This document shows, piece after piece, positions 1-8,442 of a DNA stretch of 42,737 bases. This stretch comes from JBAYJY01 sp041664945 (GTDB lineage: Bacteria > UBP15 > UBA6099). The position numbers and the translations under genes were made by a program. The stretch's first letter is position 1, and each line of letters begins with the position of its first letter. The stretch spans positions 1 to 42,737 of the forward strand of contig JBAYJY010000015.1 in the NCBI GenBank assembly GCA_041664945.1, given 5' to 3'. The notes beneath the pieces are model-generated. The model searched no databases. It had not been told where the DNA came from and saw only the letters and a program-made list of their open reading frames with translations.

Positions 1-894
1 GACGGGAAGCTGTATCTGACGCAGGTTGACGCGAGCCGAGCAGGGTTGCTCAGGCGCATGAAGCTCGGGTTTCTCAACAAGTGGCTGTACGGCAAAAAGG
101 AATCGCCGGACCTTGTGCCCTGGAACTACGTGCATGTGCCGGCGGACCTCGGGCGGCTCAAGGGGCAGTTGCGGATCAACGTGCAGAAGGAAAAGCTGAA
201 GGACATCCATCCGGCGGACCTTGCGGATATTCTGGAAGAGCTCGGCCACGAGGAACGGATGGAGATTTTCGACGGCCTCGACACCGAGAAGGCGGCCGAC
301 ACGCTCGAGGAGATCGAGCCGCGCGTGCAGAGGCAGCTCATAAAATCGATAAGGCAGGAGCGCATCGGAGAAATATTCCTGACGATGACTTCCGCGCAGT
401 TGGCGGACCTGTTCTCGATTCTGCCGAACGAGGAGAGCAGCAAGTTCATTGAAAAGCTCGACCCTGACAAGGCGCGCAAGGTGCGCGCGATTCTGAGCCA
501 GCGCGAGGAAACGGTCGCTTCGCTCGTATCGCGCACCTTCGTAGCGTTTCCCGGCGACATCACGGTCTCCGAGGCGCTGGAGCGCTACCGGATCGAGGCG
601 ATCGACCGCGCGGTAATTATGTACACCTATATCATCGCCGAAGACAATACGCTGCTGGGCGTGCTGGACGTGCGCGAACTGATTCAGGCGGAGCCCGACG
701 AGTTGCTGGAAGACATCATGGTGAAGAACGTCATATCTGTCGAGCCCGACGACGCGAAAGACGGTGTCGTCGCTCTTTTCAAAAAATATTTGTTCCGCGC
801 CGTGCCTGTCGTGGACCCGCAGGACCGGCTTATCGGAGTCATCCGCTTCAAGGACGTATTTATCGGCCAGCGCAGCCCGGTCAGCAATCAGTAG
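1..894 (+). CDS. MgtE-N / CBS-pair protein lacking a membrane domain (5' end cut by window)
   Basis: The frame is open from base 1, so the true start lies upstream. The first residues (KLYLTQVDASRAGLLRRM) resemble the end of a PRC-barrel-like segment. Next comes an MgtE N-terminal helical superfamily domain (HPADLADILEEL, then LADLFSILPNEESSKFIEKLDPDKA, roughly residues 55-165) and a pair of CBS motifs (about 175-290, with VVDPQDRLIGVIRFKDV). The protein stops straight after the second CBS motif with no hydrophobic segments, so it has only the cytosolic gate part of an MgtE magnesium channel. Family knowledge: these domains sense Mg2+ or nucleotides. A regulatory role or a partner for a separate transporter is inferred. 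The next gene has its own promoter, so this is probably the last gene of its transcript. A run of T after the stop may help termination, but I see no clear hairpin. Confidence 0.8.
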   Translation, partial: DGKLYLTQVDASRAGLLRRMKLGFLNKWLYGKKESPDLVPWNYVHVPADLGRLKGQLRINVQKEKLKDIHPADLADILEELGHEERMEIFDGLDTEKAADTLEEIEPRVQRQLIKSIRQERIGEIFLTMTSAQLADLFSILPNEESSKFIEKLDPDKARKVRAILSQREETVASLVSRTFVAFPGDITVSEALERYRIEAIDRAVIMYTYIIAEDNTLLGVLDVRELIQAEPDELLEDIMVKNVISVEPDDAKDGVVALFKKYLFRAVPVVDPQDRLIGVIRFKDVFIGQRSPVSNQ

Positions 895-959
895 CTTTTT
901 TGAAACGCCGTTTTTTTTCTTTTTTAGGAACCTTTAATTCGGTTAAGTGTCCAATTCAA

Positions 960-988
960 TAGACATGAAAGTTATGTTGTTTTATAAT
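960..988 (+). promoter_or_regulatory. sigma-70-type promoter for the thioredoxin-like gene
   Basis: TAGACA (960-965), a 17-base spacer and TATAAT (983-988). Five of six -35 bases and all -10 bases match consensus. The predicted start near 995 leaves a leader of about 85 bases before the ATG at 1079. Confidence 0.65.
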
Positions 989-1078
989 TGTATGGTTGTA
1001 AAAAACTGCTAACCGTCTATAAAGAACGTTAAAAAGACGACGGAATTTTCTTTCGGCGGCGCAAAAACGGAGAAAAAA

Positions 1079-2029
1079 ATGAGAAATAAGTGTGCGGGTT
1101 GGCTGTTTGCGGCAGTTGCGATAGCGGTGTTATTTTTATCAGGAACGAGCGTTTTTGCAGCCGCTACGAAACCGGCCGCAAAAAAACCGGCCGAAAAACC
1201 GGCTGTTGTGAAACCGGCTCCGGCAGCCGCAGTTGCGCCCGCCGCGACTCCGATTGTCGATGAAGCAAAGGTCATCAAGCAGATCAAGGACACGTTTGTA
1301 TGCAACAGCGGATCGACGATAACCGAATCCGAAGCGGAAGGCGGAAAATGTCCGAATGGCGATTACGTCATAGGCGTTGTTCAGAGATTGATGGCCGGCA
1401 AGGGGTCGGAATCCGATTTCATAACATTAGCGAAATATTTCCCGCAGGGCAGGTCGATGGTGACGTCGCTTCCGACAGCGTCCTGCGCGAAGGACGGCAA
1501 ACTGCAACTCGATTTCTTCATCATGTCCTATTGTCCGTATGGAGTCCGGTTCGTGGACGGCGCATTGACCGAAATGATTAACAAGCTTGGCGACACAGTC
1601 GAATGGACGCCGTATTTCATACTCGACCGGGATGAAAGCGGCAAACTGGCGTCGATGCACGGGCAGAAGGAAGTCGACGAAGACTTGCGGATGATCTGCA
1701 TCCGCGAAAAATTCGGCCGCAAGAAATGGCTTAGCTACGCCGGCTGTTTCTCACGCGAGGTTTTCTCGAAACCGCAGGGCGGCAAGGATTGGAAGGAATG
1801 CGCGCTCGCGGTGGATATCAATCCGGATGAAATTGACAAATGCATGGCGACCGAAGCTAACAAATTTGCCGAAAAGGATATGGCGCAATCACAGACATAC
1901 AACGCGAACGGATCGCCCACGGCGGTTTACAACTGCAACAAGCAGATCGTGGGCGCGATACCGTTCGAACAGATTAAGGCGCAGGTATGCAAGTTGATCC
2001 CCGGCGAAAAGCCGGCTGCGTGTAAGTAA
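1079..2029 (+). CDS. Secreted thioredoxin-fold (DsbA/GILT-like) protein
   Basis: A Sec signal peptide (residues 1-27, ending SVFA) is followed by a Lys/Pro/Ala-rich linker (28-58). Residues 60-130 hold CNSGSTITESEAEGGKC and then VVQRLMAGKGSESDF. That spacing recalls the small Cys-bearing CcmH/NrfF module, but this is inference. From 140 on the fold is thioredoxin-like: LDFFIMSYCPYGVR has one active-site-type Cys152 in C-P-Y-G rather than CxxC, followed by HGQKEVDEDLRMICIREKF and the cis-proline-type segment NGSPTAVYNCN. The same hallmarks (MSxCPYG, HGxxEVxE, SPT) occur in thioredoxin domains of GILT and VKOR-fusion type. A periplasmic disulfide, thiol-carrier or metallochaperone role is likely. 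The start is supported by GGAG seven bases upstream of the ATG. Genes on both sides look unrelated. Confidence 0.75.
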   Translation: MRNKCAGWLFAAVAIAVLFLSGTSVFAAATKPAAKKPAEKPAVVKPAPAAAVAPAATPIVDEAKVIKQIKDTFVCNSGSTITESEAEGGKCPNGDYVIGVVQRLMAGKGSESDFITLAKYFPQGRSMVTSLPTASCAKDGKLQLDFFIMSYCPYGVRFVDGALTEMINKLGDTVEWTPYFILDRDESGKLASMHGQKEVDEDLRMICIREKFGRKKWLSYAGCFSREVFSKPQGGKDWKECALAVDINPDEIDKCMATEANKFAEKDMAQSQTYNANGSPTAVYNCNKQIVGAIPFEQIKAQVCKLIPGEKPAACK

Positions 2030-2048
2030 GCCGCTGAACGCGGAGACA

Positions 2049-2074
2049 GCCGGCGCGCGATCTGGCGCGCCGGC
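2049..2074. repeat. Perfect 10-bp-stem inverted repeat downstream of the thioredoxin-like gene
   Basis: GCCGGCGCGC (2049-2058), loop GATCTG, GCGCGCCGGC (2065-2074), 20 bases after the stop codon. It is very stable but has no T-run on either side, so it looks like a 3'-end-protecting or REP-like hairpin rather than a classical intrinsic terminator. Confidence 0.6.
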
Positions 2075-2251
2075 CGCGCGTTCCCCGAGGCGAGCTGTTA
2101 ATCGCCGACGCGTCTTGTGGCGCTCTCCGGCAAGACAGCCAAAAGTTTTTTTTCATTTGTTATCTCCGAGCGCTTCAATTAACTAATTTATAATGTTAAA
2201 ATAAAAGAACGAAGAAGATTGCGGCATTGTTTTCAAAAAGGAGCAATAATC

Positions 2252-2464
2252 ATGGCGCTGACAAAGTCGGATATTAAAGTGATATACATAGCGATTCGGC
2301 TGTTGGAAACGGCGTTGCCTTATCCGGACGAAGTTGATGAGACGCTGGACACGTGCAAGGCTAAGCTGACTTCAGAAGAGATTCTCGAACTGGACGAGGA
2401 AATTGACGAACTGATCACCTCGGAAGGAATTAAGGAATTTGCGGCTCGCGTTCTGGGCAAATAG
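2252..2464 (+). CDS. Small acidic hypothetical protein (70 aa)
   Basis: I do not recognise this protein. It starts at ATG 2252 with AAGGAG seven bases upstream. An in-frame start at 2219 has no ribosome site and would add an unlikely N-terminus. The product begins MALTKSDIKVIYIAIRLLE and is rich in Glu and Asp (EEILELDEEIDELI), with predicted helices and no membrane segment or cysteine cluster. A TATAAT at 2189-2194 could be its -10 box, but no good -35 sits at the right distance. It lies 153 bases before the glgC-like gene. A small cytoplasmic helical protein, possibly a regulatory or scaffold subunit, is all that can be said. Confidence 0.6.
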   Translation: MALTKSDIKVIYIAIRLLETALPYPDEVDETLDTCKAKLTSEEILELDEEIDELITSEGIKEFAARVLGK

Positions 2465-2617
2465 AATGGCTGTTGAGTTGTCTGTTTACGCAGGAATTAA
2501 GAGTTTCTATTTCTAATAAACTACATATGGTTTTCAGGAGCGCTGTAACGTGACGTTCATTTCGTTTCCCACCCCGGCGCGATCGAATTGTTCTGAAGAG
2601 AAGCGCGAGGGGGCTGA

Positions 2618-3913
2618 ATGATTAAGACGCTTGCGATGGTGTTGGCCGGCGGCGAAGGGGAACGGCTTTCGGTTCTTACGCAGAGGCGGGCGAAGCCGGT
2701 CGTTCCGTTCGGCGGCATGTACCGCATCGTAGATTTTGTCCTCAGCAATATCGTCAACTCCGGAATTCGAGACCTCGGCCTTCTCATACAATATCAGCCG
2801 GACTCCATGCTAAAGCATCTCTCGTTCGCGTGGACTGTGGACCGGAACGTGGCGCGGCTGGACATACTTTTTCCGCGCCGCGCGCACGAGCCGTACGAAA
2901 GCCCCGCCGACGCGATCTTCAAGCGTCTCGATTACATACTCGATAAAAATCCGGTTTATGTCGTCATTGTCCCCGGCGACTACGTTTCGCTGATAGATTT
3001 CACAAAGATAATCGATTTCCACGAGAAGAGCGAGGCGGACCTTACCGTCGCCGGCACCATGGTCGACACGGATAAAACGAACCGGTTCGGGATGATGACG
3101 GTGAACGAGGATTACGAACTTCTTCACTATGTCGAGAAGCCGGAAGGCAAGGTGCAGACGCGGTTCGCGTCGATGGGGATTTATGTGTTCACGCTGGACG
3201 TTCTGGTTCGGCGGCTGGTGGAGGAAGAACGGCTGGCGCAGGGCGGAACGATCAGTTTCACCTATGGAATGCTGCCGAGGATGATCGGCCGCGACCGCGT
3301 GTGCGCGTATCCGTTCGAAGGCTATTGGCGCGACGTCGGCACGGTCGACTCGTACTTCGAGGCGAACCTGGAACTGATCAAGATAATGCCGGAACTGAAT
3401 TTGTACGACAGCAGGCATCCGCTGCGGTCGCGGCTGCGGTTCGAGCCGCCGGCCAAGATTTGCGAGTACGGCTCTGTGAAGAACTCGATCATAACGCAGG
3501 GCTGCCTTGTCGACGGCCGGGTCGAGCGGTCGATAATATTCCCGCACGTGAGAATAGACAAGGGCGCCGAGGTTTACGACTCGCTGATCATGCCCAACAA
3601 CCACATAGGCTCCGGGACGGTCATCCGGCGGTCGATTCTCGACACTGTCTCCCGGCAGCAACACATCGACAACAGGCCCAACATAGGCCGCGACAGCATC
3701 ATCGGCGGCTACGGCGAAGCGCGCCCCAACATCGAAAAGCCCAACACCCTCAACAGCAGCATCACGCTTATCGGCATGGAATCCGAGATTCCGGACAACA
3801 CGCTGATCGGCCGCAATTGCATAATTTACCCGGACGTCCGGGCGAGCGATTTCGACAGCGGCCTGATCGGCGACGGCGAGTCGGTGCATCCTAAAGTCCA
3901 CAAATCATCTTAA
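2618..3913 (+). CDS. glgC: Glucose-1-phosphate adenylyltransferase (ADP-glucose pyrophosphorylase)
   Basis: The enzyme makes ADP-glucose from ATP and glucose-1-phosphate for glycogen or trehalose synthesis. The 431 residues match the usual family length. The nucleotide-binding start VLAGGEGERLSVLTQRRAKPVVPFGG, the RIVDFVLSN segment, the catalytic-type GDYVSLIDF (usually GDHxYxMDY), HYVEKPEG with the sugar-phosphate Lys, and YWRDVGTVDSYFEANLEL are all present. A left-handed beta-helix tail of hexapeptides follows (NSIITQGCLVDGRVERSII, TLIGRNCIIYPDV). The usual HxQRGW segment is replaced by SFAWTVDRNVARLDILFPRR and GTADAVYQN by SPADAIFKR, so substrate or effector response may be altered. The ATG is preceded by GAGGGGG. 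No other glycogen gene is in the window. The next genes run on the opposite strand. Confidence 0.85.
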   Translation: MIKTLAMVLAGGEGERLSVLTQRRAKPVVPFGGMYRIVDFVLSNIVNSGIRDLGLLIQYQPDSMLKHLSFAWTVDRNVARLDILFPRRAHEPYESPADAIFKRLDYILDKNPVYVVIVPGDYVSLIDFTKIIDFHEKSEADLTVAGTMVDTDKTNRFGMMTVNEDYELLHYVEKPEGKVQTRFASMGIYVFTLDVLVRRLVEEERLAQGGTISFTYGMLPRMIGRDRVCAYPFEGYWRDVGTVDSYFEANLELIKIMPELNLYDSRHPLRSRLRFEPPAKICEYGSVKNSIITQGCLVDGRVERSIIFPHVRIDKGAEVYDSLIMPNNHIGSGTVIRRSILDTVSRQQHIDNRPNIGRDSIIGGYGEARPNIEKPNTLNSSITLIGMESEIPDNTLIGRNCIIYPDVRASDFDSGLIGDGESVHPKVHKSS

Positions 3914-3950
3914 TCGCTTTTCGAATTATTAAGTTAGAGGATCGGATTGT

Positions 3951-3982
3951 GAAAAACGGACTCTGACGCGCTGAACAGTCCG
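3951..3982 (-). terminator. Intrinsic terminator for the minus-strand PUR/LbH operon
   Basis: Read on the minus strand, CGGACT pairs with AGTCCG (3957-3962 with 3977-3982, 14-base loop), followed by GTTTTTC. It lies about 90 bases past the stop of the PUR-domain gene. The long loop makes it moderate. It could also slow transcription coming from glgC. Confidence 0.45.
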
Positions 3983-4072
3983 CAAAAACGGATTGGGAAC
4001 TAACGGATATTCCGGGAATTCAAAAATAGCATATATGGATTCTGTTAGATTTGCGGTTGTAGCGGGGGCGAA

Positions 4073-4273
4073 TCAGAAGTGAGCGCTTAAGATCTCGTCT
4101 ATGGATTCGCTGAATTCCTTCAAACCTTCCTCCGGAATGAAGATGAAACTTCTTTTTTCCCCATTGCTCTCTGTCACTTTAAGAAACTTTCCATTTGGAT
4201 TTTCCTTCAGATCCAGAAAGAAAGCCTTGTTGCGGGTATTAATCTTCTTGCTATAGAGCGTCGTCTCCTCCAT
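4073..4273 (-). CDS. PUR-domain (DUF3276-like) nucleic-acid-binding protein
   Basis: This 66-residue protein has the single-PUR-repeat pattern: a short lead (LYSKKINTRNKAFFLDLKENPNGKFLKVTES) forming the beta-sheet, a second strand set (KRSFIFIPEEGLKEF), then one helix (SESIDEILSAHF). Family knowledge: bacterial PUR-alpha/DUF3276 proteins are small dimers that bind single-stranded DNA or RNA. Their physiological role is mostly unknown. The ATG has GAGG seven bases upstream. The gene is 138 bases downstream of the beta-helix transferase and probably the last gene of that minus-strand transcript. Confidence 0.7.
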   Translation of the reverse strand: MEETTLYSKKINTRNKAFFLDLKENPNGKFLKVTESNGEKRSFIFIPEEGLKEFSESIDEILSAHF

Positions 4274-4411
4274 CCTGACACCTCACTGAATTTCTCAATT
4301 TCCCAATTTCACACCACAAAACACCGGATATGACCGAGTAGAAATATAGCGGAGGGCGGGGTTGATGTCAAATTATTAATGCCTGAAGCGGCCGTTCGGG
4401 CGCCCGAAAAA

Positions 4412-5095
4412 TCATGAATTGCGCGTCGATATGTCGATATCCTGCCTTAGTTTGACAACCGAGCGGGGCGGAATCACGCCGCGCAGGACAACGCAGGGAT
4501 ATGAGAGGGTTCCGGGGCCGATAAGCGTGCCGGGCATGGTGACGGAGTTGCAGCCGAGTTCGGAGCCGTCGCCTATGATCGCGCCCATTTTCCGGCGGCC
4601 GGCGGCTGCGGCGCCTTCCGTTTTCAGAGATATCGTACGAACGCCGGTGTCGAGCTTGAAGTTCGCGAGTTTCGTTCCGGCGCCGAGGTTCACGTTCTTT
4701 CCGAGAATGCTGTCGCCGACGTATGCAAAATGCGCCGCCTTGGCGCCGTTCAGGAGGATTGAGCTCTTCACTTCCGTTGTGTGCCCGATCAAAGCGCCGT
4801 CGCCGGCGATAACGTTTCCGCGCAGGTAAGCGCCCTGCCGGATAATGCAGTTTCTGCCGATCAGCGCCGGGCCTATTATCATCGCGCCCGGCTCGACGAT
4901 CGAGCCTTCCCCGATCGCTATCCGGTCGCCTTCGAGCCACGCGCCGCCGCTGACGTTCCCTTCGATTTTGTATTTCTTATATTCGAGAAGATACTCTTTT
5001 ATTCTGTCCAAGGCCTCCCAGACGGCATCGACGCCGTCGAAGATGTCCCTGAACGGAAAATCCGTAAGGTCGAAATAGTCGGTTACCGCTTTCAT
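4412..5095 (-). CDS. Left-handed beta-helix (hexapeptide) transferase, GlmU-C-terminus-like
   Basis: After a 45-residue helical lead (ALDRIKEYLLEYKKY) the protein is a run of hexapeptide repeats: IAIGEGSIVEPGAMIIGPALIGRNCIIRQGAYLRGNVIAGDGALIGHTTEVKSS in three-residue-sided coils. It continues with YVGDSILGKNVNLGAGTKLANF and MGAIIGDGSELGCNSVTMPGTLIGPGT. The order GHTTEVKxS, YVGDSxxGxxxNxGAGTxxAN and GxxxGCNS parallels the acetyltransferase half of GlmU and sugar-1-phosphate nucleotidyltransferases, but the N-terminal Rossmann nucleotidyltransferase domain is absent. An acetyl- or acyl-transfer role on a nucleotide sugar, or a partner of a separate nucleotidyltransferase, is inferred. Strong ribosome site AGGGGG; only nine bases separate it from the upstream gene, so the two form an operon. 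Confidence 0.75.
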   Translation of the reverse strand: MKAVTDYFDLTDFPFRDIFDGVDAVWEALDRIKEYLLEYKKYKIEGNVSGGAWLEGDRIAIGEGSIVEPGAMIIGPALIGRNCIIRQGAYLRGNVIAGDGALIGHTTEVKSSILLNGAKAAHFAYVGDSILGKNVNLGAGTKLANFKLDTGVRTISLKTEGAAAAGRRKMGAIIGDGSELGCNSVTMPGTLIGPGTLSYPCVVLRGVIPPRSVVKLRQDIDISTRNS

Positions 5096-5104
5096 GAGGC
5101 CCCC

Positions 5105-5836
5105 TTATAGCGCTTCGCCGGAGTTGATTTTTTCGATGTACATATCCCTGATTCGGGAGAGAGTGTTCGCCGCTTTCGCGGTGAGCATCTTAAGGCCGTA
5201 AATGTCGAGGATGGCGCGGAACAGTTTTTCGTCCTCGAGCGCGGGTTCTTTTTTCAGGATTTCGCGCATGACGGAGGCGATCTCTGCGGGCGGTATTTCG
5301 TCGAGGCCGCGCGGGCCGAGTTGCCGCATGGAAACCTCCGGCGCTGTGAGCGAGCGCACTATCCTGTCGCAGTATTCCTTGTCTTCGCCCTCGTCGCGCA
5401 TGAGGATCAGCTCTTCGGCGATAGCCTCCTGAAGGATCCCGTTGAAAATCTGCTTGATCAGGCCGCCGACTTTCGATATGCCGGCCGCTTTCACGTATGT
5501 CTGGTAGGCGCTGATCGCGCGCATCGGGCCTTCCGCGTCTATGATCTCGACGAGCTTCTCCTTGATCGCCTGTTTGTCCTCGTTGCGAGGATCGCTTAAT
5601 GTTGTCTTAGGCCATTCTTTATAGGGCGCGATCGGAATATCGAACGCTTTTTCGCGGAAAATCTGGCCTGCGTGTTCCTGCGCGTGGTCGAGGAGCGCTT
5701 CGAGCCAGAGCCGTATGTCGTCCGGCGCGGCGCCGTGTTTTTCCGCAAGTCCGGCGGGTTCCGCGCCGTTCAAAATGTGTTCGCGAAGAATCGCGACTTT
5801 CTGTTCGGGCGTGATAGTTTTTTCGGTCTCTTCCAT
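5105..5836 (-). CDS. Protein with transposase-type HTH and DUF3320-like region
   Basis: The first 60 residues (ITPEQKVAILREHILNGAEPAGLAEKHGAAPDDIRLWLEALL) read as a helix-turn-helix of the transposase/homeodomain-like kind. From about residue 90 the pattern is that of DUF3320, the winged-helix-like module at the C-terminus of superfamily-1 helicase/nuclease proteins: LVEIIDAEGPMRAISAYQ, then a short helix pair, RQLGPRGLDEIPPAEIASVMREIL, and LFRAILDIYGLKMLTAKA. It lacks any helicase or nuclease domain. The DUF3320 link is pattern recognition and should be verified. It is the first gene of a minus-strand operon with the beta-helix transferase nine bases downstream. Start ATG 5836 has only a weak AAAGG at 12 bases. 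Function unknown. Confidence 0.65.
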   Translation of the reverse strand: MEETEKTITPEQKVAILREHILNGAEPAGLAEKHGAAPDDIRLWLEALLDHAQEHAGQIFREKAFDIPIAPYKEWPKTTLSDPRNEDKQAIKEKLVEIIDAEGPMRAISAYQTYVKAAGISKVGGLIKQIFNGILQEAIAEELILMRDEGEDKEYCDRIVRSLTAPEVSMRQLGPRGLDEIPPAEIASVMREILKKEPALEDEKLFRAILDIYGLKMLTAKAANTLSRIRDMYIEKINSGEAL

Positions 5837-5936
5837 TCAGTCGATGTGACCTTTCGCAGTCGTTTGTGTTTTTACATCTGATAATTTTAGCGGAAATTCA
5901 GCGATTTTAGAAAGGCCGCGGCCATAAACCGGGCGG

Positions 5937-6842
5937 TCAACTGTCGCGGTTCAATAATTCTCTGAGGCTGACGCGGATCGCTGTCGCATAACGCGACTGA
6001 AATATTTTTGTATAGGCGCGCTTCAGAAGCCGCAGCCGGCGGGGCGAGGAGGCGCATGCCGGAGCTTCGCCGGATTGCGCTGAGACGGCTTGAGCCTCGG
6101 CGCGTATCTTTGCGGCTGCGGCCCCGTCAATTCCGAATTCATTTTCAATATTTTCAATCTTAAAACCGGTTATTTTTCCGGTCGCCGTGTTGAGAAGATT
6201 CCTGTCGTGCACGACCTGAAGCCAAAGTCGGCCTTTTGCGATTGATTTTCGTTCGTGCCATTCGCCGTGCACGCGGTTCATTATAGTCGCGATTCCGCCT
6301 TTTCTGACTTTTTCAATCAGAGAGATGAACGGATTGCAGTCGTATGACGTTTCGTAAACAGCGTCGCCGGCCAGATCGTAAAAGTAGCCGTGAATGAAAT
6401 TCACGGGTTTGAATTTCTGGCCGTTGAATTGTTTCTGAATCTCGTCGATCGCGCTGAAATGGAGGGAATCGTCGCAGTCGAGACGAGTGGTGATTATGTG
6501 TCCGGCATCTTTCGCTTTTCGTTCGAGAATGTAACGGCGAAGTGAAGGCGCCGCGCTTTCGCCATAGCTGAGATCGACGAAAACCGGAGTGAAGGCTGGA
6601 AATGAGTTGTGATATTCGGCGATGATATTCCGGAATTTCGGAGGCGTTTCGGCGTCGAACAGGACGAGCCATGTGAAATTGCCGTTCGACTGATTTTTTA
6701 CTGACGGAAAGCAGAAGGCGTCGAATAGTTTGAATCTGTGCTCCATCCAGTTGTCGCTTGAAGAATCGCCGGCTTCGCCGCGAGCGCCCGAGTAGAGCCC
6801 GACGTTGAATCTGGTAACGAGGTAATGTTCGAAATTCGGCAT
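5937..6842 (-). CDS. Putative rhamnosyltransferase-like glycosyltransferase
   Basis: This resembles the putative rhamnosyl transferase family (GT-A-like, no membrane segments): HYLVTRFNVGLYS near the N-terminus, RFKLFDAFCFPSVKNQSNGNFTWLVLFD, then IITTRLDCDDSLH carrying the DxDD-type metal/nucleotide-sugar motif, and NPFISLIEK. It would add a sugar to a surface glycan in the cytoplasm. I chose ATG 6842 (GGGA nine bases upstream) over the TTG at 6851, which would overlap that ribosome site. The last 50 residues (SSPRRLRLLKRAYTKIFQSRYATAIRVSLRELL) are basic and amphipathic and could attach the enzyme to the membrane. The flippase gene ends 26 bases upstream, so these are co-transcribed. Confidence 0.75.
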   Translation of the reverse strand: MPNFEHYLVTRFNVGLYSGARGEAGDSSSDNWMEHRFKLFDAFCFPSVKNQSNGNFTWLVLFDAETPPKFRNIIAEYHNSFPAFTPVFVDLSYGESAAPSLRRYILERKAKDAGHIITTRLDCDDSLHFSAIDEIQKQFNGQKFKPVNFIHGYFYDLAGDAVYETSYDCNPFISLIEKVRKGGIATIMNRVHGEWHERKSIAKGRLWLQVVHDRNLLNTATGKITGFKIENIENEFGIDGAAAAKIRAEAQAVSAQSGEAPACASSPRRLRLLKRAYTKIFQSRYATAIRVSLRELLNRDS

Positions 6843-6868
6843 TTGCTTCAATCCCGCAATTAATGCGA

Positions 6869-8365
6869 TTAAGCCTTACTGTTGAGTTTTTCGCCGAAAA
6901 GCGCTTTTTTGAAAAGCGCGATGTCGTTTTTCGTTAATGGCCTGATAATCAAAACCGAGGCGATGTAGGCGAAAGCGCCGGAAGCGATCGGTATCAGAAC
7001 ATTGAGGCCTTGCGCTGAATAAGCTGAACCGTTGAATGAAAGAATGTCGAAGAATTTAAGCCCGAGCGAGAAATGAGCGGCGGCGGCGGCGGCGGCGAGA
7101 GCGAAAGTGAGCTTGAGAAGAAAAACGGCCGCCGGGAATTTTCTGAACGGGCGCATGATAGTGAAGTGGACCCAGAGAATAAGGGTTCCCGTGCTTGCGA
7201 CCGTCGAAGCGGCAGCGCCTTCGATGCCCCATCTGGGAATGAGGAATGAATTGAGCGCGATGTTAAGCAGCACGGTGCAGGAATTGATCTTAATAAACTG
7301 TTTTTGTTTTTCGATTCCGATCGCGAACAGGGAGTAGAAGGTTCCATAGTTAATGAATAAATAAGCCGCGCAAAGAATAGACATAGCATGAGCGCCATGC
7401 GCTGACTCGGGGCCGAACACAGCGGTGAGGAGCGGTTTTGCGACGACGGCGCCGCCCACGTAGAACGGCAGTCCGACGAGGGAAAGAAGTTTGAAGGTTT
7501 TCTCGTATGTTTTTTCGAGCGCGCCGGGTTCTTTAGCGTAAAACCGAGTGATGACCGGGAAAACAGCCGCCGAAAGAGCGAGCTGAACGAAGCCGACGCT
7601 TGTAAGAATGATAATGCCGGATTTATAAAGCGCGACGGGCGCGGAGCCTTTTATGAACTTGAGCATCACGATGTCCACGTTGTTGTGAATCAGGATGAGG
7701 AGAGACGCGACAGCGTAAGGCCAGCTTTCGGAGAGCGCTTTTTTCCAGTAGGCGGCGTCGATGCGCGGAAGCGCGAAGCCGGTTTGCCTGAAAACGATGG
7801 CGGCAGCCGGGATCATGGCGGCCGCAAGAGTTATGCAGTACCACACGCCGACTTTGAAAGCGCTGTCGCCGCTGCCAATCAGGATGATGACAAATCCCGC
7901 CGCGAGGACGGATTCGAGGATGGATAGAAGGGCGGCGTACTGCATCTGTTCCAAGCCCTTTAGAATCGAAACGAAGAAGGACATGAACGATCTGCCGATG
8001 ATGTACAGGGAAAAAATGTAAACGGCGGTTCTTGCGTGGCGGTCGGAAGTGAAGGCGAGGGCGATGAAAGTAAGAGCGAGCGCGGAGCAGAACAGAATCA
8101 TTTTCAGGGGAAGGATTTTTGCGATGTAATCGCGGGCGCCGTCGCGGTTGGCGGCCGTTTCGCGGATCGTATAAACCTCGAGTCCGAGGTCCGCGGCGAA
8201 TAGAAACAATTGCGGGAACGAGCAGGCGAAAGAAAAAATGCCGAATTCAACGATGCCGAGGCGGCGGAAAAGAAGTATGTTAACGACAAAACCGAGCGGC
8301 CGGCTGACGATGTTGTCCAGCACGAGAAAGAAAGTGTTTTTCGCGACCCGCCGCGATATTGTCAT
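6869..8365 (-). CDS. Wzx-like polysaccharide flippase (MOP superfamily)
   Basis: A polytopic membrane protein of 498 residues with about 12-14 hydrophobic segments and the family opening RVAKNTFFLVLDNIVSRPLGFVVNILLFRRLGIVEFGIFSFA. Oligosaccharide flippases typically begin this way (conserved G-x-FxxA and DxGL patterns; here AADLGLEVYTIRE). Its job is to flip polyprenyl-linked glycan units across the inner membrane. It fits with the WecA-like initiator and the glycosyltransferases around it. A strongly alanine-rich helix (LALAAAAAAAHFSLGL) lies near residue 430. No Wzy polymerase or chain-length regulator is visible in the window, so the pathway continues elsewhere or uses single units. Confidence 0.85.
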   Translation of the reverse strand: MTISRRVAKNTFFLVLDNIVSRPLGFVVNILLFRRLGIVEFGIFSFACSFPQLFLFAADLGLEVYTIRETAANRDGARDYIAKILPLKMILFCSALALTFIALAFTSDRHARTAVYIFSLYIIGRSFMSFFVSILKGLEQMQYAALLSILESVLAAGFVIILIGSGDSAFKVGVWYCITLAAAMIPAAAIVFRQTGFALPRIDAAYWKKALSESWPYAVASLLILIHNNVDIVMLKFIKGSAPVALYKSGIIILTSVGFVQLALSAAVFPVITRFYAKEPGALEKTYEKTFKLLSLVGLPFYVGGAVVAKPLLTAVFGPESAHGAHAMSILCAAYLFINYGTFYSLFAIGIEKQKQFIKINSCTVLLNIALNSFLIPRWGIEGAAASTVASTGTLILWVHFTIMRPFRKFPAAVFLLKLTFALAAAAAAAHFSLGLKFFDILSFNGSAYSAQGLNVLIPIASGAFAYIASVLIIRPLTKNDIALFKKALFGEKLNSKA

Positions 8366-8442
8366 TTGGCGTTTTCAACTCATTCAAATAATATAGCGGT
8401 AAAAAGAGCCCCGTCTTTTTTCACGCTCAAGCAGCGCCGGCC

